From Bacteroides stercoris ATCC 43183 (GTDB taxonomy: Bacteria; Bacteroidota; Bacteroidia; Bacteroidales; Bacteroidaceae): a stretch of 64,000 nucleotides of DNA. Where the stretch lies: assembly GCF_025147325.1 (NCBI RefSeq), contig NZ_CP102262.1:1674001-1738000 (forward strand), written 5' to 3'. The notes under the pieces are model-generated. The model had not been told where the DNA came from, made no database searches, and saw nothing but the letters and a program-made list of their open reading frames with translations. This document shows positions 62,752-64,000 of this stretch, in pieces; position 1 is the first letter of the stretch, and each line of letters opens with the position of its first letter. The position numbers and the translations under genes are program-made.

Positions 62752-64000
62752 ATGGCAACATTACAAAACATTCGGTCTAAAGGGCCCTTATTGGTGATTG
62801 TTATTGGTCTGGCGCTGTTTGCCTTCATCGCGGGAGACGCGTGGAAAGTACTTCAGCCGCACCAGTCACAAGATGTAGGAGAAGTGAACGGGGAAACAAT
62901 TTCCGCTCAGGATTTTCAGGCATTGGTAGAGGAATATACGGAAGTAGTGAAATTCTCCAGCGGCTTGAACGCGTTGAGCGATGAACAAACTAATCAGATT
63001 AAGGATGAAGTCTGGAGAGCATACGTAAACAATAAACTGATTGAGAACGAAGCTGAAAAGTTGGGTTTGACTGTTTCTAAAGCGGAACTCCAGGCTATTA
63101 TTGATGCCGGTGTACATCCGATGTTGCAGCAGACTCCGTTCCGTAACCCGCAGACCGGTGCTTTCGACAAAGATATGTTGAAGAAATTCTTGGTGGATTA
63201 CTCTAAGATGAACAAGGCTCAGATGCCGGCTCAATATGCGGAGTATTACAATTCCATGTATAACTTTTGGAGTTTTGTGGAGAAGTCACTTATACAGGCT
63301 CGTTTGCAGGAGAAATATCAGGCTTTGATTACGAAGTCTCTGTTCTCTAATCCTGTTGAAGCGGAAGATGCTTTCAATGCACGTGTAGACCAGTCTGACT
63401 TATTGTTGGCAGCCGTTCCTTATTCCTCTATTGTAGATTCTACAATTGTTATTAAGGAATCCGAACTGAAAGATGCTTATAACAAGAAAAAAGAGCAATT
63501 CAGACAATATGTGGAAACCCGTAACATCAAGTATATTGATGTGCAGGTTACTGCAAGTCCGGAAGACAAAGCCGATATTCAGAAAGAAGTGGAGGAATAT
63601 ACTGTGCAGTTGGCTGAGAATCCTTCCGATTATTCAAACTTCATTCGCTCAACCGGTTCTACTCAGCAATATGTTGACTTATTCTATACAGACAAGGCGC
63701 TGCCTGCTGACGTTGTTGCCCGTTTGGATTCTGTAAAGGTAGGTGGTGTATATGGTCCTTACTATAATGCATCGGACAATACAATCAATTCTTTCAAGAA
63801 ACTGGCTTCTGCTGCTATGCCTGACTCCATTCAATATCGTCAGATTCAAGTGGTTGCAGAAGATGCTGCCAAGACCAAGACTTTGGCTGACAGTATCTAC
63901 ACAGCCATTAAAGGCGGTGCAGACTTTGCTGAAATAGCCAAGAAGTACGGTCAGACAGGTGAGGCAACATGGATTTCTTCTGCCAACTATGAAGGTGCTC
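62752..64000 (+). CDS. SurA/PpiD-like peptidyl-prolyl isomerase, 5' part
   Basis: The gene starts at the ATG at 62752 and runs off the window after 416 codons. A single N-terminal membrane anchor (LLVIVIGLALFAFIAGDAWK, residues 12-31) precedes a periplasmic SurA-N-like helical domain with VGEVNGETISAQDFQALVEEY. The region near residues 365-400 (YRQIQVVAEDAAKTKTL, GGADFAEIAKKYGQ) looks like a parvulin rotamase domain. The order, anchor then chaperone then parvulin, is that of PpiD, which folds proteins emerging from SecYEG. It is the last gene visible of the coaX cluster, 123 bases after the CNNM gene. Confidence 0.85.
   Translation, partial: MATLQNIRSKGPLLVIVIGLALFAFIAGDAWKVLQPHQSQDVGEVNGETISAQDFQALVEEYTEVVKFSSGLNALSDEQTNQIKDEVWRAYVNNKLIENEAEKLGLTVSKAELQAIIDAGVHPMLQQTPFRNPQTGAFDKDMLKKFLVDYSKMNKAQMPAQYAEYYNSMYNFWSFVEKSLIQARLQEKYQALITKSLFSNPVEAEDAFNARVDQSDLLLAAVPYSSIVDSTIVIKESELKDAYNKKKEQFRQYVETRNIKYIDVQVTASPEDKADIQKEVEEYTVQLAENPSDYSNFIRSTGSTQQYVDLFYTDKALPADVVARLDSVKVGGVYGPYYNASDNTINSFKKLASAAMPDSIQYRQIQVVAEDAAKTKTLADSIYTAIKGGADFAEIAKKYGQTGEATWISSANYEGA

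Noticed and set aside
1..64000. tRNA, rRNA, insertion sequences, phage genes or restriction systems
   Set aside because: I looked for cloverleaf-like stretches, transposase or integrase motifs and methylase/nuclease pairs and found none that I could support.

Overview
The window is a chromosomal segment of a gut Bacteroides-type bacterium. The evidence is a glycan-degrading cluster of GH92, GH97 and GH130 enzymes, many proteins of families largely confined to Bacteroidetes (DUF5687, DUF4836, DUF5063, DUF5686, DUF3810, DUF4105), type III glutamine synthetase, and the Bacteroidetes -7 promoter element TAnnTTTG in front of many genes. Coding density is high and most genes are housekeeping. I see no rRNA, tRNA, CRISPR array, insertion sequence or phage gene.

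Layout. 1-9.4 kb (+): a glycan operon of GH92 (3' end only), GH97, GH92, MFS transporter, GH130 and GH92, best read as breakdown of the mannose part of N-glycans with phosphorolysis of the core Man-GlcNAc disaccharide. 9.5-12.3 kb (-): an NlpC/P60 lipoprotein and a two-gene ABC exporter. 12.5-18.2 kb (-): miaA, a lipid-kinase-like gene, kdsA and an M16 peptidase. 18.2-19.6 kb: a 1.4 kb gap with a predicted small RNA, hairpins, a 22-bp palindromic repeat array and coding debris. 19.6-25.2 kb (-): a nucleoside-type MFS transporter, a BFN/UVR protein, rsmE, a DUF4836 lipoprotein and an ABC/FtsX pair. 25.5-27.9 kb (-): rlmI, a 3'-5' exonuclease and a DUF5063 gene. 28.0-32.2 kb (+): ftsK, lolA, trxB. 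32.3-35.4 kb (-): a Crp/Fnr regulator and glnN. 35.6-43.9 kb (+): a DUF5686 outer-membrane protein, type II pantothenate kinase, rpsA, rnz, tag and an ECF sigma operon. 44.2-46.1 kb (-): a DUF3810 membrane protein and mazG. 46.5-49.1 kb (+): valS. 49.2-57.2 kb (-): a small acidic protein, a lipoprotein, secA, a degenerate alkaline-phosphatase-like protein and DUF4105. 57.4-64 kb (+): type III pantothenate kinase followed by an envelope cluster (outer-membrane protein, TPR protein, LptC-like protein, CNNM/CorC-like protein, SurA/PpiD-like isomerase cut by the window end).

The least ordinary signals are non-coding. Two paralogous predicted small RNAs (18.4 and 25.3 kb) share a nearly identical promoter and body but have unrelated terminator stems. 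Three tandem arrays of 21-22 bp units (12.44, 19.29 and 46.11 kb) differ in sequence, but in each most units can fold as a small hairpin, and one array probably lies in a transcribed 5' leader. Long inverted repeats of one family sit between two convergent gene pairs. Two ACCCC(C)T/A(G)GGGGT dyads lie at activator-like positions upstream of glnN. Among proteins, the alkaline-phosphatase-like protein at 54.4 kb appears to have lost its catalytic residues, and the window holds two unrelated pantothenate kinases.

Functional calls rest on motif recognition by eye; no database search was run.
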